Shown in pieces: positions 33,519-44,484 of a stretch of DNA of 64,000 nucleotides; the first letter of the stretch is position 1, and each line of letters begins with the position of its first letter. The notes beneath the pieces were generated by a model. The model saw only the letters and a list, made by a program, of their open reading frames with translations. It had not been told where the DNA came from and did no database searches. Location: the NCBI GenBank assembly GCA_014529385.2, contig CM043971.1, positions 61,641,209 to 61,705,208 on the forward strand, given 5' to 3'. Source of the DNA: Adiantum capillus-veneris. Taxonomy: Eukaryota > Streptophyta > Polypodiopsida > Polypodiales > Pteridaceae. The translations under genes were made by a program, and so were the position numbers.

Positions 33519-35095
33519 CCTCCCTCCTCACAAGCCCATGGTGCAGCCTAGTCAGCCCAAGAGCTCGTAGGCATCATGTGAAGGCGTTGATTAGATTCGG
33601 GGTGCTTGCCACGATGGCACAGTTGGTCTCCAGTCACGCCAAAGGGGCTACTGCCCGTTGACCAAAATGGTGGTCAGCATGGAGCTCACACGGCATTGAA
33701 CCTAGTGACTAGGCTCTCGAACTCTCCAGCGCTCTACCACCTCACCTACATGCCCAGGAGGAGTTAGAGTAGATAATAAGCTTGAACAAGGTGTTGTCCG
33801 CAAAAACCATCGTGACTGGCACAACCGGTGGGGAAGAGAGAGAAGAGGGAGTGGGGTTGGTTTAGTTTTTGGGCGGATTTTTTTTTTGGTCAAAACTCAC
33901 AATATGTGGGTGAATATATTAGCAAAACCAAAAAATTACATAAACATATGTGGCTCAACACGAGCCACGGAGACAGCCAAACCGGACACAACCAACAACA
34001 TCATAGAATCCACCATAAGCAGACCATCCATACATCGGAGGAACAGGGTGCCACCCTCGACATGAGAGCCAACCAAACTCAAAGGATTTAGACATGCCAT
34101 ACGGGCAGGGCCCAGAAACCCCATCACCAGAAGTAGCCTCATGAGGTACCACCATGCAGACTTTGCTGCCACCAGAAGCCCGCATGTCAAGGGGAAAGCT
34201 GACGAATAAAGCCACAGAAGAACCAACATATCAACCATAAAAACTCGACGGCATTAAGAACACCGTCAAGAGAGTAGGTAGGCTCAAAGCCAACAACAGA
34301 CCACCAAAAACAATGCCAAATAGGCTTTCGAGGTCAAGCCTAATATCTGTAGAGAGGACGTGGCGATGCCACCAAGACGGAGAGGCCTGCCACACCCCAC
34401 CTCCTGCCGTCAGCCATCTCTAGCACCAACTGCATGCGAAGTCCCAAGCCCCAACAACGACCGTCCCATCACCAGATAGCCAAGAAGAACCAGCATGTGC
34501 TGCACGATCCCCTGAAGCAAAGGCAAAGAGGGCCTGCCTCGAACTCGGTACCCATGTCGAGCCACGCACCCTCAAACCGGCCTCCACCGAAGCCGAAACG
34601 ATGTCCCACTGCTACTAGCAGAGCGCAGATGTTCCCCACAGAACTGCAGAAGGCCCCCACGGAGCCTGTAGTCCTAAAAGAAAGGGTCGCCGCATCCTTG
34701 TTAGAGGAGCAAGGGTTGTCCAACTAGTGCTCCCTCCCCCGAGAGCACCCTCAAAGCCGAGACCTATCCCCGTCTCACCCCATCCTCAGAGCAAGACATG
34801 CACGAACCCTAACCCTCACATCTTGTGGGTATGGGTATTAAGAGTCTTTCAAATCAGGGAGGCATTTTATTTTAAAAATAGAAAGTTATCTTCCTTTCAA
34901 TTTTACAAATTGAAAGCAAACTCTCTGCATAGCATTTTCTTTGATTCTTCGGATAAAAACAAAACCCACATTGTGGCAAGCTTCATCAATACTGACAATA
35001 AATCTAGCTGTGGAAGCTACTTGACTACAGCGACCTTAGATTTATTGAGTAACCAAAGCAAAAAGTCAATTAAGCCTGTGCTATCGAAGTGCGTG

Positions 35096-35123
<28 letters not shown>
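35096..35123. repeat. (GA)n microsatellite
   Basis: About 14 GA units. Confidence 0.97.
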
Positions 35124-35128
<5 letters not shown>

Positions 35129-35300
35129 AAGCCCACATTTGTGGCGACTACTCAAATAAGGTACATGTTGGCATAAAGGGGCGTATATTGGAGGAAAGGG
35201 ACCTGTCGTGGTCATTTATTGCATGGTTAGCCTAAGAGCATTGTTTTCATCCTCGAGCTCTAGATGCATCCACTTGTCACATGGCTGTATGTGTCCCCCG

Positions 35301-35301
35301 C

Positions 35302-35393
<92 letters not shown>
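35301..35393. repeat. Compound C30-(TC)20-(AC)n tract
   Basis: A run of 30 C, then 20 TC units, then about 11 AC units. A nearly mirrored arrangement, (GT)n-(G)n and (TC)n(AC)n, occurs near 61.5-61.9 kb. Confidence 0.97.
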
Positions 35394-35563
35394 TATGGCT
35401 AGTTCTTGCATGATTGAATTATCCTTGGTATATTTTGTTGGGACTGTTGGTCGGGGGTGCCCTTGGTGTATAACCGGCTTGGATTGATTTGAAATTTTTT
35501 ATTAAAAAAATTAAGTGGTACCTAATGGTATCTAAACCTTGGTGTAAAAATGGGGTGAACGTT

Positions 35564-35568
35564 TTGCC
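35564..35568. repeat. Target-site duplication of the chromovirus (left)
   Basis: TTGCC directly before the left LTR, identical to 44480-44484. Confidence 0.95.
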
Positions 35569-37161
35569 TGTAACATTTAATGGCCTAAAATCTTATGTGT
35601 AGCGGAAATTAGCATGAACATAGTGAGCATTTCATTAGAGTTGATTCCTAATGAGAATTACAAGAGTGCTTGGGTGGAGAGAGCAACAAAAAGCATAACA
35701 CCTAGTTAGATAGCATCGACAATACTTTCAAAAGAGAGAGCAATTAAGCTATTGACAACAGTTGAGGACCGGATTTGCATGGAGCCGGTCCCCCCTCCAA
35801 AAGGCTTTGTATTATGGTTTCTCCCATCAAGAGAGACATTGTACAATACAATTCTTTGTGTTCCTTCAAGACTAGCTAGTGCAATGAAGATGGAAGCTTC
35901 ATACACCAAGCAAAACACTTAATCAAACACAACTTGAATTATCCCCGTTCTCAGACCCAAGACCTCACACACCTTCGAAGATGGTGAGAGCTAGCAGGGT
36001 ATGAGAGTAGATTGAGAGGAAAAAGAAGTATCTTACGAGAAAGAAGTACATCTCCTCACATAATCACTCATATTAGCATAGCTTAGCTTAGTAATTAGCT
36101 TGGTAGAGAAGATGAGCATGCATTGAAGCTTGGCTCTTGGTTGGATTTGCATCCACATGCCAAGAGAGTGTTGATGTAGGCTTCTATCTCACAAGCTTGG
36201 AGTAGGTGATGAGCTCTCCATTAAAGCTTGGGAGGAGATAGAGTATTTTTCCCTTCACACATGGTCAAGTGTGAGAATGTGTGTGTCAATGCCAAGCAAA
36301 AAATCAGCCCCCCCTCTCTCTTGGGCGAGCCCTAGCTGCTAAGTTAGGCTGGCTTTTGCCTCATTGGACCTCCCCAGGTCAAGCCAATAGGGATTAAGCA
36401 GCATAAGTGATAGCCTTCTGACATGTGTCCCCCTTTCCCCTTTTGTGAGAGCTTTAGATAATTAAATAATTAAACTAAACTCTCATTGGACCCCTTTGCC
36501 TCCTGGCCAATAGGAATCAGGCAAGCCATGGGGCTCCTGAATGCTCATTGGACCCCTTGGGAGACTGCCCAATAGTCTTCTAGGACACTTAATTCTTATT
36601 GGTTTCTTTTATTAAATGTTTTTAAATTAATTAAACTAGGTTTACTCTAGCTTAATTCTCATTGGTCCACTTCAAGGGTCTTCCAATAGGAATTGGGCAC
36701 ACCTTGTGGGCATCTGGCCTAGGGAGCTGACATGTGTCCCTCATTCCCTTTGTGTAAAGGGAGCCTGTGTGTGTGTGTGTGGTTTTCTCTCTCATCCCCT
36801 AGCTTTGGGGCTCGCCCCCTCCCATGTAGGGATGCAGAAAGACTTTTTGGGTACACACTTAAGCATCCAATTTTCCCTAAGATTGACCTTTGGACACAAC
36901 CTTTGAATTTTGGAACCTTAGCATTTTGGAAGTCTTAATGGGCTGAACCTTAGGGTCTTTTTAGCCCGTTGTTTCACATGGCTCTTTTGCAGATGGCCCC
37001 CCCTTTGGATCCCTATTTTCCCTCCTTTGGATCCCTACTGTGGCCGGTCTGCTAACTTAACCAATATTCTAGCTTTTTCTCCCTTGGCACTTCCCCACAT
37101 TAAATGATCAGTTTAATATGAGAAAATCATTTAGGAGAATTAGATATTGATTATTATGACA
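35569..37161 (-). repeat. 3' LTR of the chromovirus (left copy)
   Basis: 1,593 bp; plus-strand ends TGTAAC...GACA. Differs from the right copy at about 36881 (A here, G there) and at about 37111 (G here, A there). Short open frames inside, identical in both LTRs, have no protein-family look. Contains clustered CCAAT boxes. Confidence 0.97.
36363..36687. promoter_or_regulatory. Cluster of paired CCAAT boxes in the 3' LTR
   Basis: ATTGG occurs at 36363, 36485, 36547, 36598 and 36661 and CCAAT at 36384, 36507, 36569 and 36683. Four pairs have the form CATTGG/TATTGG-type box, 16-17 bases, CCAATAG, that is, inverted boxes at almost constant spacing. CCAAT boxes are the binding site of NF-Y; enhancer function in the LTR is inference. 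Confidence 0.5.
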
Positions 37162-37174
37162 TTACCTCTCTCTT
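37162..37174 (-). promoter_or_regulatory. Polypurine tract of the chromovirus
   Basis: On the minus strand AAGAGAGAGGTAA directly precedes the 3' LTR start TGTCATAAT. It is the expected primer for plus-strand DNA synthesis. Confidence 0.85.
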
Positions 37175-37519
37175 GAAATCATAGTCGTCCTCGACTATGG
37201 TGTAGAGAAGATAAAGCATATGTATGAGTCCTTTTCTTAGCGGGTAGAGGATCCCTATGTTACCCTACGACATCATTCCATAATGGATGACTAGTCCATT
37301 TGGCGCTTGAGAGCCTGAGGCTGCCGCAAGCATGTCTGCACATTAGTCCTATCAGTCTTCCATAGTAGAGTGACAAGCTCTACTTGGTGTTTGGGAGACG
37401 TCGTCTCCACAAACTTGATCTAAGCATGCATACTACTTTATTTTTGTGCACAAATAAAGAAAAAGAGAGTCTTATAAGACAAAAATTTTTGTTCATTTTT
37501 TAACATTTTGTACATTTGC

Positions 37520-40500
37520 TTACTCTTGGGAAGCATTGTAAGCATTGACAAGGTTTAGGTTATCCTTTAATTGTATGCCTTGCATCCATCTAGCATCTTC
37601 AAAAGGATAATTCTTAAACTTAATAAGATATCGTCGGATAGTCTTACCGCCTCTTAATACCTTGTCTTCATGTCGGAGAATGGACTCGGGCTGCAGCACC
37701 TCCTCGTGGTCCTCGATCTCCGGTGGGTCTTCAATAGTTGGTTCTTGAGGTGGCTCTCCTTTGTAAGGCTTTAAGAGGCTCACATGAAAAGCATTGTGTA
37801 TGAGCCAATGATTGGGCAACTTAAGTTGATAGGCCATCTCATTGATTGGCCTAAGAATCTGGAAGGGACCATAGTACCTTTTTGCTAGTTTAGCATAGTA
37901 CTTTTGGTGGCCCGTAGGATTCTTGCCCGTCGTGTGCCTTAATCGAGCCTTGGGAAACTTTAACAAGACCCAATCGTTTTCTTTAAAGGCTTGGGCTCTT
38001 CTGTGCTTGTCAGTAGCAGCCTTTTGCCTTTGCTGTGAGATAGAGATAGCATCCTTAATCTTTTGGAAAGATTCTTGTAGGTCTCGGCTATACTCATCTG
38101 CAGCGAAGATCTTCCCATGTACCTTAAGTAGCAAGGGACTTTTTGATCTTCCCTCAATTACCTCGAAAGGTGCTTTTCCTGTAGAAGTATGTACAGTGTT
38201 ATTGTAAGCATACTCTACTAAGGGTAAGTACTTCTCCCATTGGGATCTTTGATCTACTTCCGTTACATAGGCTTTTAGTAGATCGAGAATAGTTAGGTTA
38301 GCTATTTCACTTTGGCCATCAGTTTGTGGATGATAGGCCGAAGAGAAGTTTAGCCTTGTTCCTAAATTCTCAAAGAGACCCTTCCAGAAATTACTGGTCA
38401 TTCTAGGATCTCTATCCGACACTATGGACATTGGCAAGCCATGGTACTTGAAAATTTGCGAAATGAAGAGGGTTGCCATTTGATGGGCTTTGATAGTCTT
38501 TTTGACAGGTATAAAATGAGCTTGTTTACTGAACCTGTCTACTATCGTCCATATTCCCGTATTCCCATGGATAGACTTAGGCAATCCAAAGATAAAATCC
38601 ATGGATATGCTCTCCCACGGTGAATTAGGGATTGGCAAGGGTTGAAGCAATCCAAGTTGCTTCCCTCTATCAAATTTTGTCTTTTGACATACCACACATT
38701 TGGAAACATACTCATGTATGTTCACTTTCATGGTAGGCCAATAGAAATATGTTTCAATTCCCTTTAGGGTAGACTGAATCCCTCTATGCCCCGCATATGG
38801 GGGAGCATGAGATTCATACATTACTTTCTCACGTAGTGAGTTAGTAACGCATAGTCTATTGCCATAGAGAAGATAACCATCTTGTAAAGTAAATGGTTCT
38901 TCTTTCTTCCCTAATGCAAGGGCTGAAATCACATCTCTAAAATCGGGATCAATAGCATACTCATCTATCATTGAAGATAGATCATTGTGAGTTGCTATGG
39001 AAACCGCATTCACTCTCGGTCGTCTTGAGAGTGCATCGGCTACTTGATTATGCTTGCCAGCAATGTGAGCAATATGAAAATGAAATTGCGAAAGGAAATT
39101 TGCCCACCTCATTTGTTTGTCGGAGAGCTTGGTCTGCGTCATGAAGTACTTAAGACTTTGGTGATCCGTTCGCAGAATGAAAGGAGTCCCCAATAAATAG
39201 TGCTTCCATGAGTCTAAGGCATGTAGAACTGCAAGGAGTTCTTTTTCGTATATGCCTAGAGCTTGCTCAACAGGGTCGAGCCTTCGACTCTCATAGCCTA
39301 TGGCGTGCCCTTCTTGGAGCAAAACAGCCCCAAGGCAATCACCACAAGCATCACATTGGACCTCAAATGGTTTTGAGAGATCCGGTAGTGTAAGCACAGG
39401 TTGAGAGATAAGCTTTTCTTTAAGCTTTTCGAAAGCATTGTTCTCCTTAGCAGACCACGTATACCTAACATTTTTCTTTGTTAGGTCATGTAATGGTCCC
39501 GCAATTTGTGAGAACTTTTCTATGAAGCGTCTATAGTATGCACACATACCTATAAAGCTTCTTAGTTCATGAAGATTCCTTGGTTTAGGCCATCCTTTTA
39601 TTACCTCTAACTTGGATGGATCCATTTGGATTCCATCTTGAGAGATAATGTGACCTAAATATTGAATCTCTTGCAAGAAAAATTCACTTTTCTTTCGATT
39701 AACATAAAGTTTACTCTCTCTTAAAACTTGAAATATTACCTGGAGGTGTTGCTTGTGTTCCTCTAATGAATTAGAGTAGATGATAATATCATCAAAGAAC
39801 ACTCCAGTGAAGGTTCGATGAGGTCTGAACAGCTTCTCCATCAAGCGGTTAAATGTGGCTGGTGCATTAGTCAAGCCAAAAGGCATGACAATGTATTCGT
39901 AAAGACCAAATGTAGTACGAAATGCGGTCTTTACAATGTCTTGATCAACTATCCTTATTTGATGATAGCCACTTTTTAGGTCAATCCTACTGAAGTAGGT
40001 CGATCCTTGTAGCTTATCAAATAGGTCTTCTACCCGTGGAACGGGAAACCTATTCTTGATAGTGATCCTATTTAGTGCTCTATAGTCGACACACATACGA
40101 TATGTGCCGTCTTTCTTTTGCACTAATAGCACAGGTGAGCAAAATGGAGATGAGCTAGGCCTAACCATGCCCTTCTCAATTAACTCATGCACTTGTCGCA
40201 TAATCTCCTCTTGTTGAGCTTGAGAAACTCTATAAGGAGGTTTGTTAGGCGGTGAACTTCCTGGAAGAAGTTCAATTGCATGGTCGTCATTACCTCGTTT
40301 AGGAGGTAGCTCACAAGGGATGTCGTCAATAAAGACATCTTGAAACCCCTTGAGAAAATTGGATAACTCTAATTCCTTTTGGTTGCTTTTATTTTCTTTT
40401 GCTAAAGCATTAGGTTCATTTTGAGAATCTTTAACAAAAATCATGTACACGGAAATAGAGCTCTTTATTGACTTGTTGAAAGCTGGTGTATGTACAATGG

Positions 40501-42469
40501 GGATGGTGTTACCCATCTCCCTAGCATCTATATACATGTCCTTTTCCCTGAACTTAAAGGAGATTCTCCTTTCAGGAAATTTAACATGGGCAGCCAGACG
40601 ATCAAACCATGGTGCCCCTAGGATTACATCCTCATGCTTGAGAGGAGAGATAAAGAAATCCTCTTTGTCCACATAGCCTTGGACATGAAGCCTCAATTTC
40701 CCGATTAAGGGAGTGACTGAAGCTTCTTGCCCCTTGAAGGCACTGTCTGCGGGTAGGATATCTCCCATCTCGTAGGATTGTATGCCTAGCTTGGTGGCTA
40801 ACTCCATAGATATAAAATTGTGAGTAGAACCAGGGTCAAAGAGAATAAAAGCATCATGTTCTCTTACCTTTCCCCAAGCATGGCATAGAGGAGATCCTTT
40901 GTGGTGAGTTTGGTGAATCTCCTCCTCTTGGATTTCAACCAAAGAAGCTCTAGGAGGATCTTGGCGGTTGTTCTTTTGGGGACAAGCGCGGTACGCATGC
41001 CCTTGTTCGCCGCACTTGAAACACCGGTTATCTTTACGATAACGCTCAAGCTCTTCAGGAGAGAGTTTATTCTTTCCTTTGTAAACTCCCTTCTCTTTAG
41101 CTTTGTTGGAATTGCCCTTAGGAGACTTTTGGACATTGTCCTTCCCCTTAGGCTCATTGGAACCTTTGTTTTCCGGGGGCTTATTATTTCTTTTACCCCC
41201 CGTTTGGAAATTGATTCGCGAGGCCACCATAGTATGGTGTATTACCGCCGATATGGTATGTGGCCTTTGGGAGTTGACATACTCCGCCATTTCTTCAGTT
41301 AAGCCCGCACAAAATTGTTGCTTTTGCTCTCCAAAATCCAACTTTTTGAAGACAGTGGCTTTGAGTTGTAGGTCCCAAAACTTGTCTACATATTTGTGGA
41401 TGGATTCATTGGGAGAGAGCTTTAAGCTTCGCCATTCGGTGAGTACTTTGTCTTTGGCATCGGTGACCAAAAACTGCTTCATAATGGAAGCTCTTAAAGC
41501 CTTCCATGTTCGTGGAGCTTCACCGTTGGCTCGTAGGCTAGACCACCATTGTCTGGCGGACTTTTGAAAGTGCATAGCTACATGGCGTAGCTTAGAGGAC
41601 TCCGTGAAGCCCTCATCTCCAAACGCCGCATCGAATTGCTGGATAAAGGCCAAAACTTTGTCTGTAGCACCGAAGGTGCCATCATAGGTAAGGAAAGAGA
41701 TGCTCTTCCCTCCCTCTTTGAATTTCTTCAGCTTGGACGACCTCTTCCATGCGGCATAGGATTTCCTATGGCCTCTTCTTTTTGATGGTTCAAAAGTTGC
41801 ACCATCACTTTCTTCAGAAGATGAAGAATTTGAAGAAGGTGGAGAAGAGGGTGACCTCTTTCTCGCCTTTTTCTTGTCTTGATCTTTGTCGTCTTCACCA
41901 TAGCTTTCATAAGAGGAAGAGGATGAAGAAGATGGAGAAGAGGGTGTCCTCTTTCTCGCCTTTTTCTTCTCTTGCTTTTTATCATCCCTCTTTGAATTAT
42001 GACGTGGAGAAGAGTGTGATAGTCTTCTCCGTTTTGGTGGTGATGGAGAGCGTTTAGCCCGCCGTCTTCGTGGAGCCATCTCCGCCGAGGTGGCGGGAGA
42101 CTCGCTTCTTTCTCGTTCCTTCGGTGGAGGCTCTTGAGTTCTCCTTTGGGAAGGAGATGCATCATCAAGAAGTAAGTTCTTGAGCCCTTCATATGGATTC
42201 TCTTCTTCTTCCCGAATCGGAGAGAGACCTCTTTTGGTAGTCTCACAAGGAGGCTTCCTAGGTGTTCTCTCGTCATGGTGATGAGCTTGGAGAATCCCGT
42301 GAGCACGGAGCTGCCGTTGCACTTCACTTTGGAGAGATGGATTGCCCATGGCTTGTTGAAGCCTAGAAACAAGATAATTAACAAGCATTGAAGCATCATT
42401 AGTAGCTTGCTCATGAGCAAAATCAAAGTTATCAACATTAATTTCACTCTCTTTAATATTGTCAGCCAT
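37520..42469 (-). CDS. Gag-pol polyprotein of a Ty3/gypsy chromovirus, 1,649 aa
   Basis: One frame, no stop or frameshift. Domains by residue: Arg/Ser-rich SR-like N-terminal part (about 105-235); capsid (about 250-420; RQWWSSL and FWDLQLK); zinc knuckle CFKCGEQGHAYRAC (483-496); protease with LFDPGSTHNFIS, where Asp545 is followed by Pro-Gly, a variant seen in plant elements; reverse transcriptase (about 740-960) with FFDDI at 891-895; RNase H (about 1030-1150; Asp1040, Glu1077, Asp1102, Asp1145); integrase zinc finger His1221, His1228, Cys1258, Cys1261; core DDE Asp1291, Asp1352, Glu1388; GPF motif near 1534; chromodomain-like end (RRYLIKFKNYPFEDARWM, about 1612-1629). It would form particles, copy the RNA and insert the cDNA. 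All catalytic residues are present, so it may be functional. Start chosen as the first ATG after the leader. Confidence 0.97.
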   Translation of the reverse strand: MADNIKESEINVDNFDFAHEQATNDASMLVNYLVSRLQQAMGNPSLQSEVQRQLRAHGILQAHHHDERTPRKPPCETTKRGLSPIREEEENPYEGLKNLLLDDASPSQRRTQEPPPKERERSESPATSAEMAPRRRRAKRSPSPPKRRRLSHSSPRHNSKRDDKKQEKKKARKRTPSSPSSSSSSSYESYGEDDKDQDKKKARKRSPSSPPSSNSSSSEESDGATFEPSKRRGHRKSYAAWKRSSKLKKFKEGGKSISFLTYDGTFGATDKVLAFIQQFDAAFGDEGFTESSKLRHVAMHFQKSARQWWSSLRANGEAPRTWKALRASIMKQFLVTDAKDKVLTEWRSLKLSPNESIHKYVDKFWDLQLKATVFKKLDFGEQKQQFCAGLTEEMAEYVNSQRPHTISAVIHHTMVASRINFQTGGKRNNKPPENKGSNEPKGKDNVQKSPKGNSNKAKEKGVYKGKNKLSPEELERYRKDNRCFKCGEQGHAYRACPQKNNRQDPPRASLVEIQEEEIHQTHHKGSPLCHAWGKVREHDAFILFDPGSTHNFISMELATKLGIQSYEMGDILPADSAFKGQEASVTPLIGKLRLHVQGYVDKEDFFISPLKHEDVILGAPWFDRLAAHVKFPERRISFKFREKDMYIDAREMGNTIPIVHTPAFNKSIKSSISVYMIFVKDSQNEPNALAKENKSNQKELELSNFLKGFQDVFIDDIPCELPPKRGNDDHAIELLPGSSPPNKPPYRVSQAQQEEIMRQVHELIEKGMVRPSSSPFCSPVLLVQKKDGTYRMCVDYRALNRITIKNRFPVPRVEDLFDKLQGSTYFSRIDLKSGYHQIRIVDQDIVKTAFRTTFGLYEYIVMPFGLTNAPATFNRLMEKLFRPHRTFTGVFFDDIIIYSNSLEEHKQHLQVIFQVLRESKLYVNRKKSEFFLQEIQYLGHIISQDGIQMDPSKLEVIKGWPKPRNLHELRSFIGMCAYYRRFIEKFSQIAGPLHDLTKKNVRYTWSAKENNAFEKLKEKLISQPVLTLPDLSKPFEVQCDACGDCLGAVLLQEGHAIGYESRRLDPVEQALGIYEKELLAVLHALDSWKHYLLGTPFILRTDHQSLKYFMTQTKLSDKQMRWANFLSQFHFHIAHIAGKHNQVADALSRRPRVNAVSIATHNDLSSMIDEYAIDPDFRDVISALALGKKEEPFTLQDGYLLYGNRLCVTNSLREKVMYESHAPPYAGHRGIQSTLKGIETYFYWPTMKVNIHEYVSKCVVCQKTKFDRGKQLGLLQPLPIPNSPWESISMDFIFGLPKSIHGNTGIWTIVDRFSKQAHFIPVKKTIKAHQMATLFISQIFKYHGLPMSIVSDRDPRMTSNFWKGLFENLGTRLNFSSAYHPQTDGQSEIANLTILDLLKAYVTEVDQRSQWEKYLPLVEYAYNNTVHTSTGKAPFEVIEGRSKSPLLLKVHGKIFAADEYSRDLQESFQKIKDAISISQQRQKAATDKHRRAQAFKENDWVLLKFPKARLRHTTGKNPTGHQKYYAKLAKRYYGPFQILRPINEMAYQLKLPNHWLIHNAFHVSLLKPYKGEPPQEPTIEDPPEIEDHEEVLQPESILRHEDKVLRGGKTIRRYLIKFKNYPFEDARWMQGIQLKDNLNLVNAYNASQE

Positions 42470-42871
42470 TCTAACAACTTTTAGGTGTAAACTTTTTAGG
42501 TGTACTTTGGCACTTCAAGCCCTAGTTGCTACTCCTCTTTACCCCTTTAGAAAAAGCACTCAAGCTACTGTACCCGCGGCTCGAATACCATTAATTGCAA
42601 GGAATAGAAGAGAGGGTCTTTCGACACCAAAACAGCACCGGCTCCTGTCAAGCTTCTAATAGCTCAATAGTGGTTAAGCCGTAGGCAAGCCCCGTAGGAC
42701 TCCACTATTAAGACCATAGCTCTCGACGGTGATGCCCCGTTAACTGCACAAAGGCAGGCGCACTGAAAGGCTGAAAAATCCCTATTCTACTTACTCACAG
42801 GCAATTAATAATACCAACCATTTGTAGCTAGCTTGAGGACCTCCCTTCTTGAGCAAGAAAAGAGAAACCTT

Positions 42872-42885
42872 GAGCTCTGATACCA
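42872..42885 (-). promoter_or_regulatory. Primer binding site (initiator Met tRNA)
   Basis: On the minus strand TGGTATCAGAGCTC starts two bases after the 5' LTR end. It is complementary to the 3' end of plant initiator methionine tRNA, the usual primer of copia and chromovirus elements. Confidence 0.92.
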
Positions 42886-42886
42886 A

Positions 42887-44479
42887 TGTAACATTTAATG
42901 GCCTAAAATCTTATGTGTAGCGGAAATTAGCATGAACATAGTGAGCATTTCATTAGAGTTGATTCCTAATGAGAATTACAAGAGTGCTTGGGTGGAGAGA
43001 GCAACAAAAAGCATAACACCTAGTTAGATAGCATCGACAATACTTTCAAAAGAGAGAGCAATTAAGCTATTGACAACAGTTGAGGACCGGATTTGCATGG
43101 AGCCGGTCCCCCCTCCAAAAGGCTTTGTATTATGGTTTCTCCCATCAAGAGAGACATTGTACAATACAATTCTTTGTGTTCCTTCAAGACTAGCTAGTGC
43201 AATGAAGATGGAAGCTTCATACACCAAGCAAAACACTTAATCAAACACAACTTGAATTATCCCCGTTCTCAGACCCAAGACCTCACACACCTTCGAAGAT
43301 GGTGAGAGCTAGCAGGGTATGAGAGTAGATTGAGAGGAAAAAGAAGTATCTTACGAGAAAGAAGTACATCTCCTCACATAATCACTCATATTAGCATAGC
43401 TTAGCTTAGTAATTAGCTTGGTAGAGAAGATGAGCATGCATTGAAGCTTGGCTCTTGGTTGGATTTGCATCCACATGCCAAGAGAGTGTTGATGTAGGCT
43501 TCTATCTCACAAGCTTGGAGTAGGTGATGAGCTCTCCATTAAAGCTTGGGAGGAGATAGAGTATTTTTCCCTTCACACATGGTCAAGTGTGAGAATGTGT
43601 GTGTCAATGCCAAGCAAAAAATCAGCCCCCCCTCTCTCTTGGGCGAGCCCTAGCTGCTAAGTTAGGCTGGCTTTTGCCTCATTGGACCTCCCCAGGTCAA
43701 GCCAATAGGGATTAAGCAGCATAAGTGATAGCCTTCTGACATGTGTCCCCCTTTCCCCTTTTGTGAGAGCTTTAGATAATTAAATAATTAAACTAAACTC
43801 TCATTGGACCCCTTTGCCTCCTGGCCAATAGGAATCAGGCAAGCCATGGGGCTCCTGAATGCTCATTGGACCCCTTGGGAGACTGCCCAATAGTCTTCTA
43901 GGACACTTAATTCTTATTGGTTTCTTTTATTAAATGTTTTTAAATTAATTAAACTAGGTTTACTCTAGCTTAATTCTCATTGGTCCACTTCAAGGGTCTT
44001 CCAATAGGAATTGGGCACACCTTGTGGGCATCTGGCCTAGGGAGCTGACATGTGTCCCTCATTCCCTTTGTGTAAAGGGAGCCTGTGTGTGTGTGTGTGG
44101 TTTTCTCTCTCATCCCCTAGCTTTGGGGCTCGCCCCCTCCCATGTAGGGATGCAGAAAGACTTTTTGGGTACACACTTAAGCATCCAATTTTCCCTAAGG
44201 TTGACCTTTGGACACAACCTTTGAATTTTGGAACCTTAGCATTTTGGAAGTCTTAATGGGCTGAACCTTAGGGTCTTTTTAGCCCGTTGTTTCACATGGC
44301 TCTTTTGCAGATGGCCCCCCCTTTGGATCCCTATTTTCCCTCCTTTGGATCCCTACTGTGGCCGGTCTGCTAACTTAACCAATATTCTAGCTTTTTCTCC
44401 CTTGGCACTTCCCCACATTAAATGATCAATTTAATATGAGAAAATCATTTAGGAGAATTAGATATTGATTATTATGACA
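42887..44479 (-). repeat. 5' LTR of the chromovirus (right copy)
   Basis: 1,593 bp, same limits as the left LTR. It would drive transcription of the gag-pol RNA toward lower coordinates. The CCAAT-box cluster of the left LTR is repeated at 43681-44005. Confidence 0.97.
43681..44005. promoter_or_regulatory. Cluster of paired CCAAT boxes in the 5' LTR
   Basis: Same nine boxes as in the left LTR, offset by 7,318. As the 5' LTR is the promoter copy, this cluster is the one that could act on gag-pol transcription. Confidence 0.5.
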
Positions 44480-44484
44480 TTGCC
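44480..44484. repeat. Target-site duplication of the chromovirus (right)
   Basis: TTGCC directly after the right LTR. Confidence 0.95.

Larger units (their letters stand above)
31240..35290. other. Intergenic block with GA tracts
   Basis: No gene recognised. 33950-34730 is GC-richer than its surroundings and open on both strands; the minus-strand frames (for example SFEFGWLSCRGWHPVPPMYG near 34050) could be retroelement remains but carry no diagnostic motif. Microsatellites inside the block are listed separately. Confidence 0.5.
35569..44479 (-). mobile_element. Complete Ty3/gypsy chromovirus, 8,911 bp
   Basis: Bounded by two 1,593-bp LTRs of the same length starting TG and ending CA, flanked by a 5-bp TTGCC duplication. 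Between them lie, on the minus strand, a primer binding site for initiator methionine tRNA, a 403-bp leader, one uninterrupted gag-pol frame, and a purine tract before the 3' LTR. All parts expected of an autonomous element are present. The LTRs differ at two positions that I could find, which points to a recent insertion. Left and right flanks join across the insertion as GTTTTGCC/TGGCTAG. Ty3/gypsy identity rests on pol order (protease, RT, RNase H, integrase) and the chromodomain-like end. Confidence 0.97.

Noticed and set aside
33600-33750. Possible tRNA-like box around GATGGCACAGTTGGTCTCCA
   Set aside because: No foldable cloverleaf or matching second box could be traced.
35706-35918. 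70-codon frame inside the left LTR, identical to one at 43024-43236
   Set aside because: Identity is explained by the LTR duplication; no protein-family features.
41103-41567. Plus-strand 154-codon frame
   Set aside because: Antisense shadow of the gag-pol gene on the minus strand.
41728-42477. 249-codon minus-strand frame at the start of gag
   Set aside because: Alternate frame of the Arg/Ser-rich gag region; composition follows the real frame.
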